Positions 53,099 through 61,692 are shown, counted from the first letter of the stretch. The stretch: 64,000 nucleotides of DNA from Streptomyces specialis (GCF_001493375.1 NZ_LN929897.1:394754-458753); one strand, 5' to 3'. Made by a program: numbers and translations. Notes: a model not told the origin generated them from the sequence alone.

Positions 53099-53843
53099 CG
53101 GAGCCTCAGCGGGGGTCAGTGAGGAAACCTCGTGAGCGTGTCGGGGATGGAGGTGACGCACGGAGAAGCGGAGAAGATCCTTCGCCGTTTCCGTGGCTCT
53201 CCCTCCAGAGTACGGCGCCGGACAGCCGGATCCCAGAAACGGTGCGTGCGGAACCGGAGACCCTGCGTTGACGCCGTGACGGAGCAGCATGCCCTACGGG
53301 CGCCCGGCCGCGCAATGCTTTCGGACACATCGCGACACGGCCGCCTCCGGAGCGTGACCGGCCCCGCGAGCCGCCCCGCGCCCGCCTCCCGGACGCCGCG
53401 TCCGCCCCCGCGCGAGCAGCGGCGGCTCGCTGAGGGTGGCCGGGGAACTACAGCGCCGCGAACCGGCGGACGCCCCCGGCGTACGCCCCGCTCGCGGTCG
53501 GACTGTCGTGCCGACAGCTTTTATTTTCAGCCAACTTCCCCTCATCAGAACCACGTTGCCCACCCATCCCGACAACACCTTTCGCAGGCCGGGGCGGTGA
53601 CGCGGGCTCGGTTCCGGGCCCTCCCGGCGACGAGTGCCGAGGTGAGGCCCACTTCCCCCAACTGCCCGTCCGTGTAACGCTTCCTGATCGAATGCTTCAC
53701 GCCACGTTGTCATGTCGACTTAGCGCCGAGTGGTGAACTTGTCCCGCCAACCTCAACCGACACAGTAGATTCGATCTTGGCAATGACGTCGGGGGAAACG
53801 TGGCAGGACCGAGAGGATGCGACGACCGAGGGAACTGAGGAGC
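53099..53843. promoter_or_regulatory. Long usp-adpA divergent regulatory region
   Basis: 745 bases with no convincing gene, typical of the large upstream region of adpA. It holds a terminator-like hairpin at 53503-53527 (CTGTCG-TGC-CGACAG, then CTTTTATTTT) and several A/T-rich islands. TAGATT around 53767-53772 may be the -10 box of the adpA promoter. Repressors of the ArpA and BldD type and AdpA itself are known to bind here in other species; I cannot place exact operators. Confidence 0.55.
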
Positions 53844-54950
53844 ATGAACCAGGACCCAACGCACGGCCCCGAGCCCGCCGTCAAGCTGGCTGCCCGCCGC
53901 CGCCGCGAAGTCGTCGCGGTGGTGCTGTTCAGCGGCAGTCCCATGTTCGAAAGCTCCATCCCGCTGTCCGTCTTCGGCGTCGATCGCCAGGATGCCGGGG
54001 TGCCGCGTTACCGTCTGCTCGCCTGCGCCGGCGAGGAGGGACCGCTGCGCACCACCGGCGGTCTCGAACTGCGCGCCCCCTACGGCCTCAGCGCCGTCGC
54101 CAGGGCGGGCACCGTCATCGTCCCGGCCTGGCGGTCCATCACCGGCCCGCCACCGGCTCCCGCGCTCGCCGCGCTGCGCCGTGCGCACACCGAGGGGGCC
54201 CGGATCGTCGGGCTGTGCACGGGGGCCTTCGCCCTCGGCGCGGCCGGGCTGCTGGACGGGCGCCCGGCGACGACCCACTGGATGTACGCCCCGACGCTCG
54301 CCAAGCGCTATCCGTCGGTCCATGTGGACCCCCGGGAGCTGTACGTGGACGACGGCGACATCCTGACCTCCGCCGGCACGGCCGCCGGGATCGACCTGTG
54401 CCTGCACATCGTCCGCACGGACCACGGCCCGGAGGCCGCCGCCGCGCTGGCCCGCCGCCTGGTGCTGCCGCCCCGCAGGGGCGCCGGCACCGAGGCGCAG
54501 CCGCACCGGCACCTCGACCGGTCTTTACCCGAGGACATCGGAGCCGATCCGCTGGCCGAGGTCGTCGCGTGGGCGCTGGAGCACCTGCACGAGCAGTTCG
54601 ACGTCGAGACCCTGGCCGCGCGGGCCTACATGAGCCGCCGCACCTTCGACCGCCGCTTCCGGGCGCTGACCGGCAGCGCGCCCCTCCAGTGGCTGATCAC
54701 CCAGCGGGTGCTCCAGGCGCAGCGGTTGCTGGAGGTGTCGGACTACTCGGTGGACGAGGTCGCGGGCCGCTGCGGGTTCCGTTCGCCGGTGGCCCTGCGC
54801 GGTCACTTCCGGCGGCAGCTCGGCTCCTCCCCGGCCGCCTACCGGGCCGCGTACCGGGCGCGGCAGCAGGACACGGCGGAACGCGGCAAGCCCGTCGGCG
54901 ACGGCTTCTCGCCCCGCCTGCCGGGCCAGCGCGGGCGCCCCGCGGGGTGA
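53844..54950 (+). CDS. adpA: Developmental master regulator AdpA (DJ-1/GATase-like plus AraC HTH)
   Basis: 368 residues from ATG 53844; ATG 53817 is upstream in frame but precedes the conserved start. N-terminal DJ-1/PfpI-like dimerisation domain (about 20-200) with VVLFSGSPMFESSIPLSVFG and LCTGAFALGAAGLLDGRPATTHW. C-terminal AraC/XylS HTH (about 245-340) with FDVETLAARAYMSRRTFDRRFR and DYSVDEVAGRCGFRSPVALRGHFRRQLGSS-like sequence. The linker RHLDRSLPEDIGADPL contains a TTA codon (54525-54527), the bldA-dependent codon of AdpA. It activates sporulation and secondary metabolism genes. Confidence 0.96.
   Translation: MNQDPTHGPEPAVKLAARRRREVVAVVLFSGSPMFESSIPLSVFGVDRQDAGVPRYRLLACAGEEGPLRTTGGLELRAPYGLSAVARAGTVIVPAWRSITGPPPAPALAALRRAHTEGARIVGLCTGAFALGAAGLLDGRPATTHWMYAPTLAKRYPSVHVDPRELYVDDGDILTSAGTAAGIDLCLHIVRTDHGPEAAAALARRLVLPPRRGAGTEAQPHRHLDRSLPEDIGADPLAEVVAWALEHLHEQFDVETLAARAYMSRRTFDRRFRALTGSAPLQWLITQRVLQAQRLLEVSDYSVDEVAGRCGFRSPVALRGHFRRQLGSSPAAYRAAYRARQQDTAERGKPVGDGFSPRLPGQRGRPAG
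54525..54527 (+). promoter_or_regulatory. TTA (bldA) codon in adpA
   Basis: In-frame Leu codon TTA in the inter-domain linker of AdpA. In Streptomyces only the bldA tRNA reads UUA, so AdpA synthesis is under developmental translational control. Confidence 0.92.
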
Positions 54951-54996
54951 GCGACGCTCGCGGACCGGTCGCGCCCGGCGACGTAAGGTTGTTCGC

Positions 54997-55593
54997 ATGA
55001 ACGACCGCATGGTGTGGATCGACTGCGAGATGACCGGACTCTCGCTGGCCGACGACGCGCTCATCGAGGTGGCCGCGCTGGTGACCGACTCCGAGCTGAA
55101 CGTGCTCGGCGAGGGGGTGGACGTGGTGATCCGCCCGCCGGAGGCGGCGCTGGCGTCGATGCCGGAGGTGGTGCGGGCGATGCACACCGCCTCCGGGCTC
55201 CTGGACGAGCTGCCGGGCGGCACCACGCTGGCCGACGCGGAGCGGCTGGTCCTGGACTACGTCCGGGAGCACGCGCCGGAGGCCGGGAAGACCCCCCTGT
55301 GCGGGAACTCGATCGGCACCGACCGGGGCTTCCTCGCCCGGGACATGCCGCTGCTGGAGTCGCATCTGCACTACCGCGTGATCGACGTCTCCTCGGTGAA
55401 GGAGCTGGCCCGCCGCTGGTATCCGCGGGTCTACTTCAACAGCCCCGAGAAGGGCGGGAACCACCGGGCGCTGGCGGACATCAAGGAGTCCATCGCCGAG
55501 CTGAGGTACTACCGCGAGGCCGTCTTCGTGCCGCAGCCGGGCCCCGACTCCGAGGCGGCCAAACGGATCGCCGCCCAGCACGTGGTGCGCTGA
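54997..55593 (+). CDS. orn: Oligoribonuclease
   Basis: 198 residues. DEDDh exonuclease: VWIDCEMTGLSL (first Asp and Glu), CGNSIGTDRGFLARDMP, YRVIDVSSVKELARRWYP, and the HRALADIKESIAELRYY block. It degrades 2-5-nt RNAs and pGpG, finishing RNA turnover and c-di-GMP breakdown. TAAGGT seven bases before the ATG suggests a leaderless message. Located 46 bases downstream of adpA as in S. coelicolor (from memory, ornA after adpA). Confidence 0.95.
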   Translation: MNDRMVWIDCEMTGLSLADDALIEVAALVTDSELNVLGEGVDVVIRPPEAALASMPEVVRAMHTASGLLDELPGGTTLADAERLVLDYVREHAPEAGKTPLCGNSIGTDRGFLARDMPLLESHLHYRVIDVSSVKELARRWYPRVYFNSPEKGGNHRALADIKESIAELRYYREAVFVPQPGPDSEAAKRIAAQHVVR

Positions 55594-55682
55594 GAAACGC
55601 GGGCGTCGGCAGGGCCGCGGACCCTGTACACTCATAACCCGGCCGGTGCGGAAGGGTTTCTTCTCCCGCTTGAACCGGTCAT

Positions 55683-55759
55683 GGTGGGCGTAGCTCAGTT
55701 GGTAGAGCACCTGGTTGTGGTCCAGGTGGCCGCGGGTTCAAGTCCCGTCGCTCACCCCA
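55683..55759 (+). tRNA. tRNA-His (GTG)
   Basis: Complete cloverleaf: acceptor GTGGGCG (55684-55690) pairs with CGCTCAC (55749-55755); D-arm GCTCAGTTGGTAGAGC; anticodon stem CCTGG/CCAGG with loop TTGTGGT, anticodon GTG at 55717-55719; T-arm GCGGG-TTCAAGT-CCCGT. A G at -1 (55683) opposite C73 and an encoded CCA (55757-55759) fit tRNA-His. Confidence 0.96.
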
Positions 55760-56187
55760 GACGATCAAGGCCCGACCCGCGGAAACGCGGTCGGGCCTTC
55801 GTCATGTCGCGAAGCCGGGAACACGACGGGAACCCGTCTGTCGGAAGTTCTTCTCATACTCCCCGTGATGGCGAGCGTCGGGAGACGCCGGCGCGAAGGC
55901 GGGGCTCGCGCCCCGAACCGCCGGCCGGCGCCGCGCGGCCGGGCAGCGCCGTCGTCCGTCGTCGGTGATGGAGACGGAAAGTCGGTCCGGGTGGGGACTG
56001 CGCGTCAACGACACCGCGGGACCGGCCCCGGCAGACTGGACGCGCCGGGCGGGGGAGAGCCCTGGAACACCGGGCTTGCGACGGGCGTGGCGGGTGACCG
56101 TTCACCCCCCGCCCGGCGCCCGCGGTACCGGCGCCGGGAGTCGCCCGCCGCCGGACAGCCCCTCTCACGCTCGCGAATGGAGAAGCG
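55760..56187. other. Intergenic region after tRNA-His
   Basis: 428 bases with only the tRNA terminator at its start. No ORF with a convincing ribosome site, codon bias or family is seen. Confidence 0.5.
55767..55799 (+). terminator. Terminator of tRNA-His
   Basis: AAGGCCCGACCCGCG (55767-55781) pairs with CGCGGTCGGGCCTT (55786-55799) with one bulged C and a 4-base loop, immediately after the tRNA. Confidence 0.85.
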
Positions 56188-56379
56188 ATGACACGCGTGC
56201 GACGCCTGATCATGACCGGCGCGGCGACCGCGCTGCTGGCGGCCGGAGCCAGTCCCGCGCTCGCCGACGACGCCCCGGCCGACGACGGCTGGTCGACCGT
56301 GGTGCCCCTGGACGACAGCTGGATCACGGACGTCCCCCTGGACGACGGCTGGTCGACCGTCACCCCGCCGGTCCCCTGA
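56188..56379 (+). CDS. Small secreted protein with internal DDGWST-type repeats
   Basis: 63 residues; GGAGA upstream of ATG. The signal peptide is RRLIMTGAATALLAAGASPALA with a signal peptidase I site after ALA. The ~37-residue mature part is acidic and repetitive: DDGWSTVVPL, DDSWITDVPL, DDGWSTVTPP, three units of about 11 residues. There is no cysteine. I know no family. It has its own terminator, so it is probably a stand-alone gene. Confidence 0.65.
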   Translation: MTRVRRLIMTGAATALLAAGASPALADDAPADDGWSTVVPLDDSWITDVPLDDGWSTVTPPVP

Positions 56380-56394
56380 CCGCGCCACCCCAGG

Positions 56395-56432
56395 CGAAGG
56401 CCCGGCTCGCGTTCGGCGCGGCCGGGCCTTCG
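56395..56432. terminator. Bidirectional terminator between convergent genes
   Basis: Perfect 12-bp stem CGAAGGCCCGGC (56395-56406) with GCCGGGCCTTCG (56421-56432), loop of 14 bases, between the small secreted protein gene and the gene at 56455. Confidence 0.8.
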
Positions 56433-56454
56433 CGCGGTCCGGGGCCGGGTGGGC

Positions 56455-56760
56455 TCAGGAGGACCGGAGCCGGCGGAGCTCGGGAATCAGGTGGCGGCGG
56501 ACGTACCGGCGGATGCCGCCGCGGCCGACGCGGCCGTGGATGACCTCGGCGCCCGCCGGGCGGGCCAGGCCGGCCAGCCGCTCACGGCTCGCGGGGCCCA
56601 CGCCGCCGCCGATCACCAGCGCGCCGACGCCGCCCGCGGCCAGCAGGCGGACGGCGTCCTCGTCCGCCGTGACGCCCGCCGCCTCGAAGCCGTTCTCCCG
56701 CAGCGTGGCGACGGCCTTGTCCACGATGCTCCGTCCGCGGCCGATGATCAGGACCGACAC
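56455..56760 (-). CDS. Small Rossmann/receiver-like protein, unknown function
   Basis: 101 residues from GTG 56760 with AGGGGG six bases upstream (ATG 56778 is an alternative). Alternating strands and helices: VSVLIIGRGRSIVDKAVATL, GFEAAGVTADEDAVRLLAAGG, VGALVIGGGVGPASRERL, then a basic C-terminal helix RYVRRHLIPELRRLRSS. The GxGxxx loop suggests a nucleotide- or response-regulator-like fold, but no phosphorylation triad is complete. Function unknown. Confidence 0.6.
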   Translation of the reverse strand: MSVLIIGRGRSIVDKAVATLRENGFEAAGVTADEDAVRLLAAGGVGALVIGGGVGPASRERLAGLARPAGAEVIHGRVGRGGIRRYVRRHLIPELRRLRSS

Positions 56761-56991
56761 CGGGTACCCCCTGTACATGTCATGGACCGCGGTCGACGGC
56801 CCTGCCCTCACCCTGCCCGCCCGACGCAGGCGCAACCGGGAACACGCCGGTTCGCGCGCCACCGCGCCGATCGTCCATCGTGCCCCCCAAAAGGGCGTTA
56901 TTTCCGTCAAGTTGGGCACGGGGTGCCACTCCCCGTGGCAATCTGATTACAGCGTCCGGGGCGCCCCGCCCCGGAGCGAAGGGGGATTGCT

Positions 56992-57951
56992 GTGGCTTCT
57001 CCACTCTCCGCCGACTCTCTGCTGAAAGCGCTGAAGAACGAGGGCGTCAAGGTCGTCGAGTACAAGTCGTGGCGCACGAACAACCGCAATGAGAAGGGCC
57101 CCTGGGGACCGGTGAACGGGGTGATGATCCACCACACCGTCACCACGGGGACCGACGCGACGGTCGAGCTGTGCTACGCGGGTCGCTCGGACCTGCCGGG
57201 GCCGCTGTGCCACGGTGTCATCGCCAAGGACGGCACCGTGTACCTGGTCGGCAACGGCCGGGCCAACCACGCCGGGTCCGGTGACGGCGACGTCCTGGCC
57301 GCCGTGATCGCCGAGGCGTCCCTGCCCGCCGACAACGAGGCCGACACCGACGGCAACACCCACTTCTACGGGTTCGAGTGCGTCAACCTCGGCGACAACA
57401 AGGACCCGTGGCCCCCCGAGCAGGTCGAGGCCGCGGTCCGCGCCTCCGCCGCGATCTGCCGGGCCCACGGCTGGGGCACCACGGGCGACACCTCGGTGAT
57501 CGGCCACCTGGAGTGGCAGCCGGGGAAGATCGACCCGCGCGGCCCCGGCATCACGATGGGCGACGTGCGCAAGCGCGTCGCGGAACGACTCAAGCACGCC
57601 GCCGACTGGAATCCGGAGGAGGACGACATGGCCGTGTCCGACGACGACATCGAGAAGATCGCGCTGGCGGCAGCCCGTCAGGTGGCCCTGTACAAGGACA
57701 CCCGGCTGGACAGCCGGGACGCCCGCCAGATGTGGGACGACGCCTCGTCGCCGCACCACACCTGGCAGTTCAAGGCCGAGGGCGCCACCAAGGACGCCTG
57801 GGGGCACCTCACCGCCCTCGTCGCCGAGGTGACCGCGCTGCGGGCCGCCGTCGCGGAGCTGACCGCCACGCTGGCGGCCGGCGACGGGAGCGTGGACGCC
57901 GACGCGCTCGTCGCCCGGATAGAGCAAGCGATCACACAATCCGCGAATTAA
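56992..57951 (+). CDS. N-acetylmuramoyl-L-alanine amidase (Amidase_2/PGRP), no signal peptide
   Basis: 319 residues from GTG 56992 (GGGGGA upstream). Residues 35-190 are an Amidase_2 domain: GVMIHHTVTTGTD (first zinc His), YGFECVNLGD, and GHLEWQPGKIDPRGP (second His and active-site region). Residues ~210-319 contain an acidic linker and a helical/coiled segment (LTALVAEVTALRAAVAELTATLA). The N-terminus is soluble with no signal peptide or lipobox, as in phage endolysins. It cleaves the glycan-peptide bond of peptidoglycan. No holin or other phage gene is adjacent. Confidence 0.85.
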   Translation: MASPLSADSLLKALKNEGVKVVEYKSWRTNNRNEKGPWGPVNGVMIHHTVTTGTDATVELCYAGRSDLPGPLCHGVIAKDGTVYLVGNGRANHAGSGDGDVLAAVIAEASLPADNEADTDGNTHFYGFECVNLGDNKDPWPPEQVEAAVRASAAICRAHGWGTTGDTSVIGHLEWQPGKIDPRGPGITMGDVRKRVAERLKHAADWNPEEDDMAVSDDDIEKIALAAARQVALYKDTRLDSRDARQMWDDASSPHHTWQFKAEGATKDAWGHLTALVAEVTALRAAVAELTATLAAGDGSVDADALVARIEQAITQSAN

Positions 57952-57989
57952 CCCCACACTGACCGGCGGGCCCCTAAAATCGGCCCGCT

Positions 57990-58703
57990 ATGGACATCGC
58001 TGACTTCGACGAGTTGTGGAACCGGGTGACCGGCACGCAGCCGGAGCCCGAGCTCTGGCTGATCCTCGGGACGGCCGCCCTCGCCCTCGCGGCGGTCACG
58101 CCGTTCGGCGTCTGGCGCCTGTCCCGCACCACCATCACGATCGCGCACGAGGGCGGCCACGGGCTGATGGCCCTGCTGACCGGGCGGCGGCTGGAGGGCA
58201 TACGGCTGCACTCCGACACCTCCGGGCTCACCGTCTCCCGTGGCAAGCCCTCCGGCTTCGGCATGATCCTCACCGCCGCCGCCGGGTACACCGCGCCCTC
58301 GCTGCTCGGGCTCGGCGGCGCGGCGCTGCTCTCCGAGGGCCGCATCACCGCCCTGCTGTGGGGGGCCACCGCTCTCCTGCTCGCGCTGCTCGTCATGGTC
58401 CGCAACGCCTACGGCGTGCTGGCCGTGGTCCTCACCGGCGCCGCGTTCCTGCTGGTGTCCTGGCTCACCGGGCCGGACGTGCAGGCGGCGTTCGCGTATC
58501 TGGTGGTGTGGTTCCTGCTGCTGGGCGGCGTCAGGCCGGTGTTCGAGCTCCAGACCAAGCGCCGGCGTGGCGCGGCCCGGGACTCCGACGCCGACCAGTT
58601 GGCCCGGCTGACGCACGTGCCCGCCGCGATGTGGTTCCTGTTCTTCCACGCCGTCACCCTGACGTCCCTGACCGGCGGCGCTCGCTGGCTGCTCGGCCTG
58701 TAG
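57990..58703 (+). CDS. M50-type membrane-embedded zinc metallopeptidase
   Basis: 237 residues with about seven membrane helices. The zinc motif ITIAHEGGHGLMALLTGRR (HExxH as HEGGH, about residues 52-56) lies in a membrane helix, and a later FELQ/hydrophobic region replaces the usual NPDG. This is the peptidase M50B-like family common beside aroA in Streptomyces. TAAAAT nine bases before the ATG suggests a leaderless message. Intramembrane substrates are unknown. Confidence 0.85.
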   Translation: MDIADFDELWNRVTGTQPEPELWLILGTAALALAAVTPFGVWRLSRTTITIAHEGGHGLMALLTGRRLEGIRLHSDTSGLTVSRGKPSGFGMILTAAAGYTAPSLLGLGGAALLSEGRITALLWGATALLLALLVMVRNAYGVLAVVLTGAAFLLVSWLTGPDVQAAFAYLVVWFLLLGGVRPVFELQTKRRRGAARDSDADQLARLTHVPAAMWFLFFHAVTLTSLTGGARWLLGL

Positions 58704-58745
58704 TTCCGGGTGGAGGCGGCGCGTCGCGCACTAGAGTGAGTGTTT

Positions 58746-60095
58746 ATGACCGACCACAGCGAAAACCTCGCGCTCTGGCCCGCGCCCCTCGCCTCCGGCG
58801 CGGTCGATGCGACCGTCACGGTGCCCGGATCCAAGTCGGTCACCAACCGCGCCCTGATCCTGGCCGCTCTCGCCGCCGACCCGGGGTGGCTGCGCCGCCC
58901 GCTGCGCTCCCGCGACACGCTCCTGATGGCCGACGCGCTGCGCTCCCTGGGCATCAGCATCGAGGAGACCGTCTCCTCCAGTTCCGCCGTCTCCGGGCTG
59001 CCGCGTGGCCGCGGCGAGTCCTGGCGGGTGATCCCCGGCATGCCGCAGGCGCCCGCCACCGTGGACGTGGGGAACGCGGGGACCGTGATGCGCTTCCTGC
59101 CGCCGCTCGCCGCGCTCGCCGAGGGGCCGGTGCGCTTCGACGGCGACCCCCGCTCCCACGAGCGCCCGCTGGGCGGCCTGATCGACGCCCTGCGGGCCCT
59201 CGGCGCCCGCGTCGAGGACGACGGGCGCGGCGCGCTGCCCATGACCGTGCACGGCGCCGGGTCGCTCGACGGGGGGCATGTCGAGGTCGACGCCTCCACC
59301 TCGTCGCAGTTCATCAGCGCCCTGCTGCTCTCCGCGCCCCGCTTCAACCAGGGCATCGAGATCCGCCACACCGGCCGCACCCTGCCGTCCGTGCCGCACA
59401 TCCGGATGACCGTGGACATGCTGCGCAAGGCGGGCGCCCAGGTGGACTCGCCCGACTCCGGCGGCGAGCCCAATGTGTGGCGGGTCACCGCGGGCGCGCT
59501 CCTCGGCCGTGACCTGGTGGTCGAGCCCGACCTGTCCAACGCCCAGCCGTTCCTGGCCGCCGCGCTGATCACCGGTGGCTCCGTGACCATCCCGGACTGG
59601 CCCCGGCGGACCACGCAGCCCGGTGACGAGCTGCGGCGGATCTTCACGGACATGGGCGGACGCTGCGTCCTGGACGACCGGGGGCTGACGCTGACCGGCT
59701 CCGGGCGCGTGCGCGGCATCGACGCCGACCTGAGCGACGTCGGCGAGCTGACCCCGGGCATCGCGGCCGTCGCCGCGCTGGCCGACTCGGAGTCCGTGCT
59801 GCGCGGTGTCGCGCACCTGCGGCTGCACGAGACGGACCGGCTGGCCGCGCTGACCAAGGAGATCAACTCGCTGGGCGGCGACGTCACCGAGACCGCCGAC
59901 GGTCTGCGCATCCGCCCGCGCCCGCTGCACGGCGGCGTCTTCCACACCTACGAGGACCACCGGCTCGCGACCGCGGGCGCGATCCTGGGTCTCGTCGTGA
60001 AGGACATCGAGATCGAGAACATCGCGACCACCGGCAAGACCATGCCCGACTTCCCGGATCTGTGGCACCGGATGCTCTCGGGAGAGAGCGACTAG
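58746..60095 (+). CDS. aroA: 3-phosphoshikimate 1-carboxyvinyltransferase (EPSP synthase)
   Basis: 449 residues from ATG 58746; the GTG at 58740 is too close to the -10-like TAGAGT at 58732-58737. Signatures: VPGSKSVTNRALILAAL (phosphate/substrate binding Lys-Ser), NAGTVMRFLPPLAAL, RPLGGLIDALRALGA, STSSQFISALLLSAP, EPDLSNAQPFLAAALITGG, LRLHETDRLAALTKEI and EDHRLATAGAILGL. It makes EPSP from shikimate-3-phosphate and PEP for aromatic amino acids. Ten bases separate it from rsgA. Confidence 0.95.
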   Translation: MTDHSENLALWPAPLASGAVDATVTVPGSKSVTNRALILAALAADPGWLRRPLRSRDTLLMADALRSLGISIEETVSSSSAVSGLPRGRGESWRVIPGMPQAPATVDVGNAGTVMRFLPPLAALAEGPVRFDGDPRSHERPLGGLIDALRALGARVEDDGRGALPMTVHGAGSLDGGHVEVDASTSSQFISALLLSAPRFNQGIEIRHTGRTLPSVPHIRMTVDMLRKAGAQVDSPDSGGEPNVWRVTAGALLGRDLVVEPDLSNAQPFLAAALITGGSVTIPDWPRRTTQPGDELRRIFTDMGGRCVLDDRGLTLTGSGRVRGIDADLSDVGELTPGIAAVAALADSESVLRGVAHLRLHETDRLAALTKEINSLGGDVTETADGLRIRPRPLHGGVFHTYEDHRLATAGAILGLVVKDIEIENIATTGKTMPDFPDLWHRMLSGESD

Positions 60096-60105
60096 GTCGG
60101 CCGCC

Positions 60106-61090
60106 ATGCGCCGGTACGGGAAGCACACCGACGAGGACGACATCCGGGTCCGCCCCAGCCGCCGGGGCACCCGGCCGCGCACCAACCGCCGCCCGGCCCA
60201 CGAGGACGCCACCGAGGGCTTCGTGCTCACCGTGGACCGGGGCCGCGTCCACTGCCTGGTCGGGGACCGCACGATCACCGCGATGAAGGCCCGGGAACTG
60301 GGCCGCAAGAGCGTCGTGGTCGGTGACCGGGTGGCCGTCGTCGGGGACCTGTCGGGTGACAAGGACACCCTGGCGCGGATCGTGCGGGTCGAGGAGCGCC
60401 GGTCCGCGCTGCGCCGCACCGCGGACGACGACGATCCGTTCGAACGGGTCGTCGTCGCCAACGCCGACCAGTTGGCCATCGTCACGGCCCTCGCCGACCC
60501 CGAGCCCAGACCGCGCCTGATCGACCGCTGCCTGGTCGCGGCGTTCGACGCGGGGCTCGACCCGCTGCTGATCCTCACCAAGTCCGACCTGGCCCCGCCC
60601 GACGCGCTGCTGGACAGCTACGGGTCGCTCGGCATCCGTCATGTGGTGACCACGCGCGAGGAGTTCGACGAGGAGACCGTGGGCCGGGTGCGGGAGCTGC
60701 TGGCCGGGCGCGTCACCGCGTTCGTCGGGCACAGCGGGGTCGGCAAGACCACGCTGGTCAACGCGCTGGTGCCGGAGCGGCAGCGGGCCACGGGCGAGGT
60801 CAACGCGGTCACCGGCCGGGGCCGGCACACCACCGTCTCCGCGCTCGCCCTGCCGCTGCCCGGCGGCTCGGGCTGGGTCATCGACACCCCGGGCGTGCGG
60901 TCGTTCGGGCTGCACCACGTGGACCCGTCCCGGGTGATCCACGCCTTCCCCGACCTGGAGCCGGGAACGGTGGAGTGCCCGCGCGCGTGCAGCCACGACG
61001 AGCCGGACTGCGCGCTGGACGCGTGGGTCACCGAGGGCCACGCGGACCCGGCCCGCCTGCACTCCCTGCGCCGCCTGCTGGCGACCCGGA
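60106..61090 (+). CDS. rsgA: Ribosome small subunit GTPase RsgA, 3' end lost at an assembly artefact
   Basis: About 328 genuine residues. The order of motifs is circularly permuted: an N-terminal OB-like domain, ILTKSDL (G4), then GHSGVGKTTLVNAL (G1) and VIDTPGVRSFGL (G3), and a C-terminal zinc region ECPRACSHDEPDCALD. This is RsgA, a GTPase that matures the 30S subunit. After LHSLRRLLATR the sequence runs into an inverted fragment and adapter. Read on the other strand, 61088-61125 gives RRRREGD-stop, the probable true end. The gene is likely intact in the organism. Confidence 0.9.
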
Positions 61091-61215
61091 ACACCGCGCC
61101 TAGTCGCCCTCGCGGCGTCTGCGGGCTGTCTCTCATACACTTCTCCGAGCCCCAGAGCCAGCTAGAAACCTCGTACGCCGTCTTTTGCTTGAAAACAAAC
61201 ATTCTCCGGATTAAT
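61088..61215. other. Assembly artefact: inverted fragment plus Nextera i7 adapter
   Basis: 61126-61191 follows the Nextera i7 adapter: CTGTCTCTCATACACTTCT (mosaic end, 2 differences), CCGAGCCC, an 8-base index-like AGCTAGAA, then a near match to the P7 end (CTCGTACGCCGTCTTTTGCTTG-like) and an A-rich tail. The plus-strand translation reads LSLIHFSEP, known from adapter-contaminated proteins. 61088-61125 is the inverted true end of rsgA. The A/T-rich noise after it runs to about 61215. Confidence 0.93.
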
Positions 61216-61666
61216 TTGTCTTAAAGCGCTCGTAGTAGTCTTCCGCCTCGGCGGGCGGGGTGCGGCGGGCCAGGGCGCGCACGGCCCGGTCGCGCAGCTC
61301 GGCGACCAGCTCGCCGGGCCGCCACACGGACTGCGGCAGCCCGGCGCCCGGGCAGCCCACGAGGGAGCCGCGGACCAGGACGTCGGCGTGGGCGGCGCGC
61401 AGGATCCAGTCCGTCATCCCGGCCATGGTCTCGGCCGGTGACGCCTGGTCGCCGGAGCAGAACGCGCGGAAACCGTCGAGGAACGCGGTGACCTGACGCT
61501 CCGCCAGCGCCGCGCCCAGCCCGGCCTTGTCGCCGAACTCGTTGTAGAGGGTCTGCCGGGACACCCCGGCCGCGCCGGCGATCTCCACCATCCTGACCAC
61601 GGTCCAGGGGCGTTGCTCCAGGGCGTCCCTGGCGGCACGCAGCAAGGACTCACGCGCGGTGGGCAT
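61211..61666 (-). CDS. TetR-family regulator, C-terminus truncated at artefact
   Basis: 151 residues from ATG 61666 (GAGGAGG five bases upstream). HTH: ARESLLRAARDALEQRPW, then MVEIAGAAGVSRQTLYNEFGDK. The ligand domain is cut: the frame enters the artefact at about 61217 and stops, whereas relatives have roughly 190-200 residues. Divergent from hisN, with a tandem repeat in the promoter gap. Ligand and targets unknown. Confidence 0.78.
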   Translation of the reverse strand: MPTARESLLRAARDALEQRPWTVVRMVEIAGAAGVSRQTLYNEFGDKAGLGAALAERQVTAFLDGFRAFCSGDQASPAETMAGMTDWILRAAHADVLVRGSLVGCPGAGLPQSVWRPGELVAELRDRAVRALARRTPPAEAEDYYERFKTN

Positions 61667-61692
61667 CTTCGCCTCCTCGCACCGGTACAAGG

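Noticed and set aside
53294..53713. 139-residue ORF on the minus strand in the adpA upstream region
   Set aside because: No ribosome site, low-complexity Arg/Gly composition, and it lies in the known long adpA control region.
60946..61224. C-terminal extension of RsgA ending in LSLIHFSEP and beyond
   Set aside because: The residues after LLATR come from an inverted fragment and Nextera adapter.
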